Part shown: positions 1 to 7,822 of the stretch, piece after piece | Numbering within the stretch: the stretch's first letter is position 1 | Layout of the letters: each line of letters opens with the position of its first letter | Assembly (NCBI GenBank): GCA_002713555.1 | Contig: PATG01000015.1 | Span: forward strand, 1-8,308 | Direction: 5' to 3' | Length of the DNA stretch: 8,308 bases | From: Planctomycetaceae bacterium | GTDB taxonomy: Bacteria; Planctomycetota; Planctomycetia; Pirellulales; Lacipirellulaceae | Program-made: the position numbers and the translations under genes | Notes under the pieces: model-generated | What the model was told of the DNA's origin: nothing | What the model saw: the letters and a program-made list of their open reading frames with translations, nothing else | The model's database searches: none

Positions 1-1
1 A

Positions 2-493
2 GATAGTTTTGTGGGTTCGGCAGTTTGCGCCGATTGCCATACGATGGCTTCTGAAGAGTTCGAAAAGACACCCCATTCGCATGCCACTCAGACGCTGGTC
101 GATCTTGATCCTCCCAGGCAGTTTGATCCAGAGTGCTTAAGTTGCCACGTTACGGGTTGGGCACCACAAGAATATTTTCCCTACGCTTCGGGATTTTTAA
201 GCCTTAACGAAACGCCGCATCTGACAGACAACGGTTGCGAAAACTGTCATGGCCCCGGACAATCGCATGTGGCTGCGGAGTCGGGAGAGGTTGATGCGGA
301 TGATGCTGAGATCGAAAGATTGCGTGCGGCGATGCGTCTAACGATTTTGGAGAACGAGGGCAACAAAGATGGCCAGGTTTACAAAGAAGCAGTCGTCGTG
401 AAGATGTGTATGCAATGCCATGATGAAGACAACAGCCCAGACTTTGACTTCCAGGAATACTGGCCTAAAGTTGAGCACTACGGAAAGGATTAA
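2..493 (+). CDS. Multihaem cytochrome c, c554-like, C-terminal part (5' end outside window)
   Basis: The reading frame is open to the left edge, so this is the C-terminal part of a longer protein; the GTG at 11 is probably internal. Four CXXCH haem-binding motifs are visible: CADCH (26-40), CLSCH (134-148), CENCH (236-250) and CMQCH (407-421). Their spacing, the 'CLSCHVTGW' and 'CENCHGPGQSH' stretches, the His-containing segment after the first motif and the closing W...H pattern match the cytochrome c554 fold. Such proteins are exported and carry electrons in the periplasm. In some planctomycetes this domain follows a metallophosphatase or 5'-nucleotidase domain; that cannot be tested here. 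A haem-free stretch at about residues 90-130 (from nt 11), rich in acidic residues, separates motifs three and four. The TAA stop (491-493) overlaps the opposing yebC stop. Domain type is confident; substrate and partner are unknown. Confidence 0.88.
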   Translation, partial: DSFVGSAVCADCHTMASEEFEKTPHSHATQTLVDLDPPRQFDPECLSCHVTGWAPQEYFPYASGFLSLNETPHLTDNGCENCHGPGQSHVAAESGEVDADDAEIERLRAAMRLTILENEGNKDGQVYKEAVVVKMCMQCHDEDNSPDFDFQEYWPKVEHYGKD

Positions 494-1239
494 GATTCCA
501 GTTGGCTCATGGCTTCCGCTGGAATGTTGAAATTAGCAGCTACTTTTTGCACGTCGTCATGATCATCGAGTTGATCAATCAGTTTCAGGACTTTTTTTGC
601 AGTTTCTACATCCAGATCAACCGTGTCATTGGGGACACGGCATAGTTCGCACATTTCACTTTCAATATTTGCTGCTTGTATTGCATCTTGAACTGCTGCG
701 AAATTATCCGGGGCACTGATAATTTCGTACTTGTCTTCGACTGTTTTAACGTCTTCCGCACCGGCTTCCATCGCGAGTTCCAAAAGTATTTCTTCGTCGT
801 GTTGTTTTGCATCGAGGACAACAATTCCTTTGCGCTCAAACATCCATGCCACGCAGCCCGTAGCTCCCAGTTTGCCTCCTGCAATTTCGAAGATTTTCTT
901 TATTTCAGGTGCTGTACGATTACGGTTGTCGGTGAGGATTTCGCACAGTACAGCAACGCCTCCGGGGCCGTACCCTTCGTACAAGATCTCGTCCAGATTG
1001 CCGCCATCCAGTTCGCCAGTGCCTTTTTTGACAGCCCGTTCGATGTTGTCTTTGGGCATGCTGACGGCTTTAGCATCGTTGATTGCATATCGTAGGCGCA
1101 GATTTGTATCCGGGTCGCCACCGCCCATCTTGGCAGCCACGATGATCGCACGCGAGAGTTTGCTCCAGACCTTACCGCGTTTATTGTCAATGAGAGCTTT
1201 TTTGTGCTTGATCCCTGCCCAGTGTGAATGTCCAGCCAT
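490..1239 (-). CDS. yebC: YebC/TACO1-family protein
   Basis: This is a full-length YebC-family protein of 249 residues, the usual family size. It opens with the hallmark 'MAGHSHWAGIKHKK', followed by the 'KLSRAIIVAAKMGGGDP' helix (27-43), 'MPKDNIERAVKKGTG' (61-75), 'YEGYGPGG' (87-94) and 'LTDNRNRT' (102-109), and all three family domains appear present. YebC proteins were long annotated as transcriptional regulators. The TACO1/YebC2 branch acts in translation, helping ribosomes through difficult stretches such as polyproline. A translation role would fit the neighbours here, but that is inference. The ATG at 1237-1239 has only a weak GAAGA Shine-Dalgarno-like sequence about 5 bases upstream. 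It starts 53 bp after the lysine-rich gene, so co-transcription is plausible. Its TAA shares TTAA with the opposing cytochrome gene. Confidence 0.95.
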   Translation of the reverse strand: MAGHSHWAGIKHKKALIDNKRGKVWSKLSRAIIVAAKMGGGDPDTNLRLRYAINDAKAVSMPKDNIERAVKKGTGELDGGNLDEILYEGYGPGGVAVLCEILTDNRNRTAPEIKKIFEIAGGKLGATGCVAWMFERKGIVVLDAKQHDEEILLELAMEAGAEDVKTVEDKYEIISAPDNFAAVQDAIQAANIESEMCELCRVPNDTVDLDVETAKKVLKLIDQLDDHDDVQKVAANFNIPAEAMSQLES

Positions 1240-1292
1240 TTTTCTTCAATGTGTTTATTCTGATGTTTGCGAGGAGCGATTACACTGACGAC

Positions 1293-2309
1293 TTATTTAG
1301 GTTTGCGTTTCGTCAGTTTTCTATTCGAAGTTTTCTTTTTGCGTTTGGTTGGTGTCTTCGTCTTCTTTTTGGCTGCCTTTTTCTTGGTCGTCGTTTTTTT
1401 AACGGCCTTCTTTGTAGTTTTTTTCTTCTTTTTGGGAGCTGCTTTGCTCTGAGCTTTCGTTGCCTTTTTCTTAGCAGTCTTCTTTTTTGTTGGAGCGGAC
1501 TTCGTGGTTTTCTTGCTGGACGAAGTCGCCTTTTTCTTCTTGGCCCCAACGGTTTTTGCTGCGGCCGTCTTGGCAGCTGCAGATTTCGTTGCTTTCTTCT
1601 TTGGCGTCGGTGTTGCCGCTTTTTTACTGGGGCGTTTGGGCAACCGGTCTTTGCAGGATGGGTTGATATCTAATAACAGCTTACGGATGACAGTTCCGTA
1701 GGGATTGCGATGCAATTCTACGCCCAATTGATGAAGAACCGAACCGATTTCGATTCCTTGAGTCTTTGGAATCGTACGTTCCAGACCTGGTACAGATCCT
1801 TTGGCTGCCTCTGAATCAGAAATAACGCCAACTGCGTGCATGGCTGTTAGCAGTCCCGCATTGATGGGGATCGAATGTCCACTCAATGCGTTTTGAGTCA
1901 CAAATGCCACGGTAAACCGTGTTGTGCCGTTGTACTTGTCGACTTGCTTGACCGTCTGGCCTATGTTTTGTTTTTTCAGAGACTCCAAGTCAAAAGTGTA
2001 GTGTGTTTCGAACACACTCTGCAAAACACGTTTCAGCCTTACCGCTGAATCTTTAGGATCGTTTAGCGGCTTCATCACGGCAGTCAGCTCGCGTATCGAA
2101 GAGACACGCACTTCGTTCCAATCAAAATACTCCTTCGTCAGATGGTCGAAAACCTGATCCGCTGCTGGATGCGATGAGTTTTCCAGGCAGCAGGCATACA
2201 ACAGGTGTTCCAGAAGCGAACGATCCTTATTGATTTCCACAGGCTTGTAGTGGGATTTTAAGGTCTTAAGAACTTTTTTGATCAGCGTAGCGCGATTATT
2301 TGTTGCCAT
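1293..2309 (-). CDS. Endonuclease III-like fold protein with histone H1-like lysine-rich tail, probably non-catalytic
   Basis: This protein of 338 residues has two parts. Residues 1-224 align by eye with E. coli endonuclease III (HhH-GPD fold): 'LLEHLLYACCLE' matches the early 'FELLIAVLLSAQ' helix, 'NEVRVSSIRELTAVMK' the 'GVEGVKTYIK' region, 'LSGHSIPINAGLL' the 'FGWPTIAVDTHIF' region, and 'GSVLHQLGVEL' the 'HHWLILHGRYT' helix. The catalytic Asp position is Asn150, no LPGVGRKTA-type hairpin is present, and of the four Fe-S cysteines only a lone Cys219 remains. Residues 225-338 (nt 1296-1637) are a disordered-looking K/A/T/P tail with about 48 lysines in 114 residues, like histone H1 or bacterial Hc1-type tails. 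A role in nucleoid or RNA binding is inferred; glycosylase activity looks unlikely. The ATG at 2307-2309 lacks a strong Shine-Dalgarno. The fold assignment is by eye and needs a profile search. Confidence 0.8.
   Translation of the reverse strand: MATNNRATLIKKVLKTLKSHYKPVEINKDRSLLEHLLYACCLENSSHPAADQVFDHLTKEYFDWNEVRVSSIRELTAVMKPLNDPKDSAVRLKRVLQSVFETHYTFDLESLKKQNIGQTVKQVDKYNGTTRFTVAFVTQNALSGHSIPINAGLLTAMHAVGVISDSEAAKGSVPGLERTIPKTQGIEIGSVLHQLGVELHRNPYGTVIRKLLLDINPSCKDRLPKRPSKKAATPTPKKKATKSAAAKTAAAKTVGAKKKKATSSSKKTTKSAPTKKKTAKKKATKAQSKAAPKKKKKTTKKAVKKTTTKKKAAKKKTKTPTKRKKKTSNRKLTKRKPK
1296..1637 (-). repeat. Low-complexity lysine-rich coding tract (histone H1-like tail)
   Basis: The 3' third of the endonuclease III-like gene is made almost entirely of AAG/AAA lysine codons mixed with Ala, Thr, Pro and Ser codons. 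On the plus strand it appears as a T- and TTC-rich block. It contains homopolymers of seven (T at 1394-1400 and 1418-1424), which could slip. There is no strict repeat unit; motifs such as KKKT, AKKK and TKKK recur irregularly. Length and sequence are likely to vary between relatives. Confidence 0.8.
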
Positions 2310-2365
2310 CGGCGGAAATCTCTTTGGGAAAAACCATGCAATGAAAAACTATGTAAATAAGGAAC

Positions 2366-2381
2366 GGTGAGTCCAATCACC
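2366..2381 (-). terminator. Small hairpin after rbfA, possible weak terminator
   Basis: A perfect 5 bp inverted repeat (GGTGA / TCACC) with a 6-base loop lies about 20 bases past the rbfA stop. On the minus strand it is followed by a T-rich but interrupted stretch (2342-2364), so it is at best a weak terminator. It lies in the 92 bp gap before the lysine-rich gene and could reduce read-through rather than end transcription. Confidence 0.3.
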
Positions 2382-2401
2382 TCATGTTGCCCCTGAAATA
2401 A

Positions 2402-2803
2402 TCATTCGATTTCGCCGGGGTCATCATGATCATCATCCTGTGTCTCGGTATCTGGTTTGTCGTCCGGCAAGACACTCTCAAGCATTTTAGCTATCGCGAT
2501 CGAGTTTTTGACACCCATGTCCAACTCAAATCGAATGCGCGGGGTATAACGGGTGTCAATCCGTTTGGATACTTTCTGTTGCAAATAGCCCGAGGAGCTT
2601 TGTAAACCTTGCAGGCATAGACGCTGTGTTGTTTCATCCCCCATGATCGATACATGCACCTTAGCACCGCGCATATCTGGAGTGACCTCTACATGCGTGA
2701 CCGTTACACCTTCTATACGAGGGTCTTTTAAATCGGCCAGGATCGCCATGCCGACCACTTCGCGGATCGCTTCGGCGGCTTTTAGGACGCGTCGTGAAGT
2801 CAT
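2402..2803 (-). CDS. rbfA: 30S ribosome-binding factor A (RbfA)
   Basis: RbfA binds the 30S subunit late in assembly, helps 16S rRNA 5'-end maturation and supports growth in the cold. The 133-residue protein has the family's length and landmarks: an N-terminal helix 'RVLKAAEAIREVV', 'DPR' at 27-29, the strand pair 'VTVTHVEVTPDMRGAKVHVS' (33-52), the 'SSSG' kink of the degenerate KH fold (69-72), and 'PRIRFELD' near residue 88. The end (from about 113) is a short acidic and His-containing tail, 'DDDHDDPGEIE', likely disordered. The ATG at 2801-2803 has no clear Shine-Dalgarno. It lies 135 bp downstream of infB, beyond a terminator-like hairpin, so it may have its own promoter. The infB-rbfA order is the classical one. 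Confidence 0.95.
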   Translation of the reverse strand: MTSRRVLKAAEAIREVVGMAILADLKDPRIEGVTVTHVEVTPDMRGAKVHVSIMGDETTQRLCLQGLQSSSGYLQQKVSKRIDTRYTPRIRFELDMGVKNSIAIAKMLESVLPDDKPDTETQDDDHDDPGEIE

Positions 2804-2822
2804 GTGATCTTATCTGTATATC

Positions 2823-2851
2823 TTACTAGCTAGCTATAATTCTGCTGACAA
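2823..2851 (-). promoter_or_regulatory. Candidate sigma70-type promoter for rbfA
   Basis: On the minus strand TTGTCA (2851-2846) matches the -35 consensus at five of six bases. After 17 bases comes TAGTAA (2828-2823), which matches the -10 consensus at only three of six. Transcription would begin about a dozen bases before the rbfA ATG, which fits the missing Shine-Dalgarno. The terminator-like hairpin upstream makes a separate promoter plausible, but the -10 is poor. Confidence 0.2.
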
Positions 2852-2881
2852 GTCATGTCTGGCTATCGATGGACCAAATGC

Positions 2882-2908
2882 TAAACAAAAAAGGGCAGGT
2901 GCCTTTCC
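2882..2908 (-). terminator. Rho-independent terminator-like hairpin after infB
   Basis: About 30 bases past the infB stop, the minus strand reads AAAGGCACCTGCCCTTTTTTG. The GGC/GCC core extends into an A-run/T-run stem with one bulged C and a short loop, and is followed directly by six T residues. The stem is short, but the T-tract and its position between infB and rbfA support a terminator or partial terminator. Confidence 0.5.
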
Positions 2909-2938
2909 TTTTCTAGGCTCCAATTCGTTGGGTGCCAG

Positions 2939-5716
2939 TTATATGTTTGAATCGTCAAAACTACGGCCAATTTCTTCGATGCGATAGACTTCCATCAAAT
3001 CGCCTTCTTTGACGTCATTAAAACCAGAAAGCTTAATGCCGCACTCCATGCCTTCGCGGACTTCCTTGGTGTCGTCCTTTTCGCGTCGCAACGTGTCAAT
3101 CGGATAGTCGCCAATAATGGTACTATCACGAATCACACGCGCTCGTGCGTTTCTTTCAACAGTGCCGGCCAGAACTCGGCAACCCGCGATTACGCCAATG
3201 CGGCTGATTTTAAACGTCTGTTGAACCAGGGCTCGCCCCAAGTCTACCTCTCGCTCTTCCGGTTTGAGTAATCCCTCTAGTGCGGCTTTCAAATCTTCAG
3301 TGATTTTATAAATCACTTGATAACGTTTAATTTGGATGCCTTTACGATCAGCCAATATGCGAGCATTTTCGTCAGCAACAACATTGAATCCAATAATAAT
3401 CGCATCAGAGGCGTCAGCAAGTGTAACATCGGCTTCTGTGATACCACCCACTGAAGACTGCAGGAGCTTGATTTTCACTTCGGGATGATCGAGTTTTTCG
3501 AGTTCTTTTTCTAAGGCCTCGATAGATCCTCGCACATCAGCACGAAGTATGAGGTTGAGAGTTTGGACATCACCGTCACCTTCAAGGCGATCAAATAAGT
3601 TCTCGAGCGTGACGTGTTGAATACCTCCGCCTAAGTTTGTCGAGCGTTCTTCCTTGGCGCGACTTTCGGCGATGGCACGTGCGTCGGCAATATCGTCGAG
3701 GACGAAAAAATGCTCGCCGGCTCCAGGTGCTGAATTAAAACCCGTGATGTTTACAGGAATGCTCGGGCCCGCCTCTTCAATACGTTGGTTGGGGTGCAGT
3801 GTGTCATACATCGCTTTGACTTTGCCGAAAGCTTGACCACAAACAACCACATCTCCCACACGCAATGTGCCATTCTGGACAATAACTTTGGCCACAACAC
3901 CCCGGCCGGATTCCTGTTGTGCTTCCAAGCAGGTTCCCAGAGCGGCACGTTGGGGGTTGGCCTTGTATTCGTGGAGTTCAGAAACGGTAAGCAGTGTCTC
4001 CAGCAAGTCATCCATGCCAGTACCACCAATTGCACTGGTCTGGATAACTTCGACATCACCGCCCCATTCACTAGGCAGGAGCTCATTGGTCGAAAGACCT
4101 TGCATGGCACGGTTGATATCGACACCCGGAAGGTCAATCTTGTTGAGCGCTACCACGATGGGAACTTCTGCAGCACGTGCATGACTAATTGCTTCTTCTG
4201 TTTGGGGCATGACTCCGTCATCAGCTGCAACGACGAGAACTGCTATGTCGGTTACATTTGCACCACGAGCACGCATTTCTGTAAATGCTTCGTGACCCGG
4301 TGTATCGACAAACGAAATCTGACGTCCATCTTTGTTGATCGTGTAGGCGCGGATGTGTTGTGTTATGCCACCACTCTCACCACTCACTACATCAATACCG
4401 ATAATGCTATCCAGGAGTGATGTTTTGCCGTGATCGACGTGTCCCAGAAAGGTAATCACAGGTGGCCGTGGGATCAGATCAGCCTCGTTGTCTTCCTGTT
4501 CGTAGATGGCTGAAAGTAATTCGTCCTCCTTGCTAACAGCCTCTTTAAGTTCGATATCAACACCCAATTCGGCTGCGACGAGTTCGGTAAGCTCGGGATC
4601 CATCATGGCCGTAATGGTTGTCATCACGCCCTCTTCCATTAAGATCCGCAAGATCTGACTGGCCGGAACTCCTGCTGCTTCTGAAAGTTCGCGAACCGTG
4701 CAGGGAAGTTGCAGTGCGACCTTTTCTTTGCGCGGTGCTGCTGTGCTGATGCCCGATTTTTTGGTGCGACGAAATGTCCGGCGTGTACGCGAGTAGTTGG
4801 AGCCTGCCCGACGTGGCGTTTGACGTTGTCGGCTTAGCTGGCGCTGTTCGCGACCACCCAACATGGGGGTATCTTCATTGCCGTCGTTCGTCGATTTGCC
4901 CTTGTTGCGTTTGCCTCGTCCTTTGCCCGGCGGTTCATCCGTGGGGATTGGCTCGGTGGACTGCTTGGATTTTTCTAGCGACTGTTCATGCTTTCGCAAG
5001 TGGGCAGTCAGGGGTTTGGAGCCACCTTTGCCAGCTCGCAGTGCATCCGCTGGGAGCTTCATGTCGGGTTTTTGTGCAGGTGCATCCTTGCTCTTGGCTT
5101 TGTGTTCTGGAGGTGGCTGATCCACGGCGGGAATTGGAGCCAGTTTGATGGCAGGCCGTGAGCGCTGGGTAGCTCCTCCGCCGTTGGACTTAGAGCTTTT
5201 ACTGGCTGAGGACCTGTCGTCGAGCGTGCGCATCTTGCCAGTAACATTACCGGGACTTACATATTCTTCGCGCCGCATCACTCCAGCCAAGGGACCAGGC
5301 GAACGGGATTTGTCATCAGAATCTGCTGGTGTTGAAACAGGATCTGCCGTTTTGTCTGCAGCTTCTTCCTTTGCTTCGCTCTTGGAAGATTCTTCGGCTT
5401 TTTCTTGAGACGCTAGTCGCGTCTTTCTTAGCGCTGCTAATGGCGAGGCAGGTCGCGACGCATTGATTACGGGCATCTTGCCAGTTTTAACGGGACCGGT
5501 AGGTCGCTCAGGGGTAGCTGCAGCCGGCGCTGCCGTGGTTGTGCTTGCCTTCGCCTGAGGGTTACTGAAGTGATCACGCAGCTTGGCGACTTCGTCATCA
5601 TCGAGACTAGCAAGCGCAGAACCCTTGCCTCGAATACCCACTTTTGCGCAGATATCGACTAGTTCTTTGCTGTCTACTTTTAGCTCCTTGGCCAAGGAGT
5701 ATATGCGAACTGCCAA
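2939..5716 (-). CDS. infB: Translation initiation factor IF-2
   Basis: IF-2 is the GTPase that places initiator fMet-tRNA on the 30S subunit and promotes subunit joining. The 925-residue protein has an IF2_N domain (1-52, '[19 protein letters not shown]'), a long disordered linker rich in Pro, Ala, Ser, Lys and Arg (53-330), and a second IF2_N-like module (about 336-390). The G domain follows, with G1 GHVDHGKT (425-432), G2 GITQHI (450-455), G3 DTPGH (471-475), G4 NKID (525-528) and G5 SAI (561-563). Domains II to IV follow, including '[17 protein letters not shown]' (723-739) and the fMet-tRNA-binding C-terminal barrel (about 825-925). The start is TTG (5716-5714): GGAG sits 8 bases upstream and the protein then begins '[12 protein letters not shown]' as in the family. 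The linker contains a PPP run (201-203). All GTPase motifs are intact. Confidence 0.97.
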   Translation of the reverse strand: MAVRIYSLAKELKVDSKELVDICAKVGIRGKGSALASLDDDEVAKLRDHFSNPQAKASTTTAAPAAATPERPTGPVKTGKMPVINASRPASPLAALRKTRLASQEKAEESSKSEAKEEAADKTADPVSTPADSDDKSRSPGPLAGVMRREEYVSPGNVTGKMRTLDDRSSASKSSKSNGGGATQRSRPAIKLAPIPAVDQPPPEHKAKSKDAPAQKPDMKLPADALRAGKGGSKPLTAHLRKHEQSLEKSKQSTEPIPTDEPPGKGRGKRNKGKSTNDGNEDTPMLGGREQRQLSRQRQTPRRAGSNYSRTRRTFRRTKKSGISTAAPRKEKVALQLPCTVRELSEAAGVPASQILRILMEEGVMTTITAMMDPELTELVAAELGVDIELKEAVSKEDELLSAIYEQEDNEADLIPRPPVITFLGHVDHGKTSLLDSIIGIDVVSGESGGITQHIRAYTINKDGRQISFVDTPGHEAFTEMRARGANVTDIAVLVVAADDGVMPQTEEAISHARAAEVPIVVALNKIDLPGVDINRAMQGLSTNELLPSEWGGDVEVIQTSAIGGTGMDDLLETLLTVSELHEYKANPQRAALGTCLEAQQESGRGVVAKVIVQNGTLRVGDVVVCGQAFGKVKAMYDTLHPNQRIEEAGPSIPVNITGFNSAPGAGEHFFVLDDIADARAIAESRAKEERSTNLGGGIQHVTLENLFDRLEGDGDVQTLNLILRADVRGSIEALEKELEKLDHPEVKIKLLQSSVGGITEADVTLADASDAIIIGFNVVADENARILADRKGIQIKRYQVIYKITEDLKAALEGLLKPEEREVDLGRALVQQTFKISRIGVIAGCRVLAGTVERNARARVIRDSTIIGDYPIDTLRREKDDTKEVREGMECGIKLSGFNDVKEGDLMEVYRIEEIGRSFDDSNI

Positions 5717-6048
5717 ATTGAATTCTCCGTACGAACAGCCTGGTGATGCCCCTCATTCCATCGAAAGGACAAGCCCGCCTGCTCGCGATGATTATATTCA
5801 CGCTAGGAAACCATAACTAACGTCCTCCGCTAGCGAAGTATTAAAACATCCTTTTAAGTCACGCGAACTAAATATCAAAACCCGCCTGAGGCAATTTACT
5901 AGTTGCGTTCCATAAATAAAGCATGCTCCGATACGGTATCGTCAGTCAGGATTACAAAAAACACACCAATACTTCGACTCTCTCACTCTACTCGAACACT
6001 CTATTAGAGCACCCTTTGATCACCGCGCAATAAATGCGACTCGAATCG
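5717..6048. other. 332 bp nusA-infB intergenic region
   Basis: I see no credible gene here; ylxR and ylxQ, often found between nusA and infB, are absent. It holds the infB Shine-Dalgarno (GGAG, 8 bases before the TTG) and two short inverted repeats: CGATAC-G-GTATCG (5929-5941) and CTCTA-T-TAGAG (5999-6009). It is A/T-rich on the minus strand and could carry an infB promoter, but I cannot pick out a convincing -35/-10 pair. Confidence 0.5.
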
Positions 6049-6060
6049 TTACGATTCAGT
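6039..6060 (-). repeat. Inverted repeat centred on the nusA stop codon
   Basis: GAATCG and CGATTC (6 bp arms, 6043-6048 and 6052-6057) flank exactly the three bases of the nusA TAA stop (6049-6051). Outer ACT/AGT bases can extend the stem by 3 bp past a bulged C. No T-run follows on the minus strand, so it is not a standard intrinsic terminator. It may protect the 3' end or be chance. Confidence 0.4.
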
Positions 6061-7488
6061 TTCACTGCTTGCAGCTGGTTTCTCAGCTTGCTCTTCATGG
6101 ACTGCGGTTGTTTCAGCAACCACGTTATCGGATTCAGCGATACCATCTGCTTCTGGAATACTTTCAGTTTCAGGAGTACCCTCTTCGGCAGATGCTTTCG
6201 TCTCATCTTGTGCTTCAATTTCGGCCTCATCCGTATCTGCTTTTGCCGCTGAAGCTTCCGCTGCCGCATCCGCTTTTTCTTTTTGAACGGCCTGCCGTTC
6301 GGCCTCGCGTTTGAGCAAGCGAGCTTCGGATGCAGCTTTTTCAGCTTCTTCAGCTTTCGCTTCGGCCTGCTCAACTATCGAGTCGACTTGCTCGGCTGAG
6401 AGCCCTCCCATTTCCATCAAAGCATCTGGCTCAATAACGGATAGGTCGTCGTAACTAAGGAATCCTTCTTCGACCAGGCGTTCGGCCACATCCATTTCGA
6501 CCCCGTCCAAGGAGCTAAATCCCTGCACGGCACGATCAATTGATTCTGCCAACTCCTCCTGAGTCATGATCTCGATATCCCAGCCAGAAAGTTTGCTGGC
6601 AAGTCGTACGTTCTGTCCGCGTCGTCCGATGGCAAGCGACAATTGGTCTTCACGTACGAGAACAATTGCCCTGCCCAACATCTTGCAGAGGATCACTTGT
6701 TCGACCTCGGCTGGTTGCAAAGCATTGGGGATCAGCACTTCCAGATTGTCGTCCCAGCGTACAATGTCAATGCGTTCGCCGCCCAACTCGTCCACAATGT
6801 TCTTGATGCGATTGCCTCGAACACCTACACAAGCACCTACGCAATCAACTCGTTGATCAGAACTACTAACAGCAACCTTCGAACGATAGCCGGGTTCGCG
6901 TGACATCGAACGCACTTCGATCACGCCATCAATTATTTCGGGAATTTCCTGCTCAAAGAGTCGTTGTACTAATTGGGGTCTAGCGCGACTAAGAATGACT
7001 TTCACCCGGCTGCCCGATTTGCGGACTTCAAAAACCGTTCCTCGCACACGCTCGTTCACATGATGGGATTCGCCGGGAATCTGTTCGCTGCGAGGTAGAA
7101 TGGCTTCAACATTTGTTAGAGCAACTGTTGCAGCTCCGCCTTCATATCTTTGTACGATGCCGCTTACCATCTCGCCGACTAAATCTGTGTATTCATCGTA
7201 GAGAGCGTCGCGCTCCGCTTCGCGGATTTTTTGAATCATCACCTGCTTGGCAGTTTGGGCTCCGATACGACCGATAGTTTCTTCGGAGTCAAGGGCTTCG
7301 CCATCGCAGGTGGCTGAGATTTCACCCGTTTTACGATCAATCTGTACAACGATTTCTGCTTCTTCGCCGTAATGTTTTTTAGCAGCAGAGACGAGAGCTG
7401 CTTCAATTCCCTCGAATACGATTTCCTGATCTATGTTTTTATCCCGGTGAATAGCATCGACGATTCGCAGTACTTCGTTGGCGTTCAT
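6049..7488 (-). CDS. nusA: Transcription termination/antitermination factor NusA
   Basis: NusA binds RNA polymerase and nascent RNA and controls pausing, termination and antitermination. The 479-residue protein has the RNA polymerase-binding N-terminal domain (1 to about 100), an S1 domain (about 107-170, from '[16 protein letters not shown]'), KH1 (about 200-255, '[16 protein letters not shown]'), KH2 (about 270-315, '[18 protein letters not shown]') and one helix-hairpin-helix-like C-terminal module (about 325-375, '[17 protein letters not shown]'). Residues 373-479 form an Ala/Glu/Lys-rich, probable coiled-coil and acidic tail not found in minimal NusA. The ATG at 7486-7488 is preferred because '[13 protein letters not shown]' matches the family start and GGAG lies 11 bases upstream; an in-frame start at 7530 would add 14 atypical residues. 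rimP, the usual upstream partner, is not present. Confidence 0.97.
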   Translation of the reverse strand: MNANEVLRIVDAIHRDKNIDQEIVFEGIEAALVSAAKKHYGEEAEIVVQIDRKTGEISATCDGEALDSEETIGRIGAQTAKQVMIQKIREAERDALYDEYTDLVGEMVSGIVQRYEGGAATVALTNVEAILPRSEQIPGESHHVNERVRGTVFEVRKSGSRVKVILSRARPQLVQRLFEQEIPEIIDGVIEVRSMSREPGYRSKVAVSSSDQRVDCVGACVGVRGNRIKNIVDELGGERIDIVRWDDNLEVLIPNALQPAEVEQVILCKMLGRAIVLVREDQLSLAIGRRGQNVRLASKLSGWDIEIMTQEELAESIDRAVQGFSSLDGVEMDVAERLVEEGFLSYDDLSVIEPDALMEMGGLSAEQVDSIVEQAEAKAEEAEKAASEARLLKREAERQAVQKEKADAAAEASAAKADTDEAEIEAQDETKASAEEGTPETESIPEADGIAESDNVVAETTAVHEEQAEKPAASSETES

Positions 7489-7571
7489 AATTGTTTTTCT
7501 CCACGGCGTATTCGCCCACCGGGGGGGCAACCGAATTGTTCAAATTGTCGTATTGTAATTTCCGGATTGTC

Positions 7572-7687
7572 TTGGCAGCGGTTCTATGTCCCCAGCTCTA
7601 GTCAAACCCAGCGCTTGGCAACTCGTAGGCAAACCGCCTCCGTATTGCCCCCTGTTTTGTGCGGTGGCAAGGTACCTGGCAAGCCAA
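7572..7687. repeat. Clustered TGGCA motifs and nested inverted repeats in the nusA leader
   Basis: TGGCA occurs at 7573-7577, 7616-7620, 7665-7669 and 7677-7681; the last three continue as TGGCAA. Nested pairings are also possible: TTGGC (7615-7619) with GCCAA (7683-7687), and ACCGC (7633-7637) with GCGGT (7661-7665). This could be a protein-binding region or a structured leader RNA for nusA. The arms are only 5 bp, so chance is not excluded. Confidence 0.3.
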
Positions 7688-7699
7688 AACTCCTTCTAC

Positions 7700-7727
7700 G
7701 AAAAAGACTTAAAGCAGTTCGCAGTCT
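7700..7727 (-). terminator. Weak hairpin plus T-run, possible end of the synthase transcript
   Basis: On the minus strand AGACT (7727-7723) can pair with AGTCT (7709-7705) around a 13-base loop, and the second arm runs straight into T residues. The short A/T-containing stem and large loop make this a weak candidate. It overlaps the expected start point of the promoter candidate at 7732-7760, so the two readings compete. Confidence 0.22.
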
Positions 7728-7731
7728 AGCC

Positions 7732-7760
7732 ACCTTAGTGTCAGGAAATTGAGGTGTCAA
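7732..7760 (-). promoter_or_regulatory. Candidate sigma70-type promoter for nusA
   Basis: The minus strand has a perfect -35 hexamer, TTGACA (7760-7755), a 17-base spacer and a poor -10, TAAGGT (7737-7732, three of six). It would give a leader of roughly 240 bases before the nusA ATG. Position and exact -35 support it; the -10 does not, and promoter rules in planctomycetes are not well fixed. Confidence 0.3.
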
Positions 7761-7822
7761 GCCGCTGCGAAGGAGGGTCTGGTCACTTTGAAGTGCTAAG
7801 CCTGCCTATTTTCATCCGTTTG

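Noticed and set aside
1224..1701. Plus-strand open frames rich in Phe, Leu and Val opposite the lysine-rich tail, looking like membrane proteins
   Set aside because: They are the reverse complement of lysine codon runs (AAG/AAA gives CTT/TTT). They have no start context or family resemblance, and the minus-strand gene explains the region.
2826..2840. TAGCTAGC palindrome and TATAAT on the plus strand before rbfA
   Set aside because: No matching -35 lies upstream on the plus strand and no plus-strand gene follows. The short palindrome alone is weak evidence for an operator.
4774..5408. Plus-strand open frames opposite the IF-2 linker
   Set aside because: The linker is low-complexity and proline/alanine-rich, which leaves antisense frames open. 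The IF-2 frame is continuous and intact.
7489..7530. Upstream in-frame nusA start adding 14 residues
   Set aside because: The extra residues do not resemble NusA, while the ATG at 7488 gives the family N-terminus and has GGAG at a suitable distance.
7372..7752. 126-codon plus-strand open frame spanning the nusA start and leader
   Set aside because: It is partly antisense to nusA, has no recognisable domain, and there is no Shine-Dalgarno or neighbouring plus-strand gene to support it.
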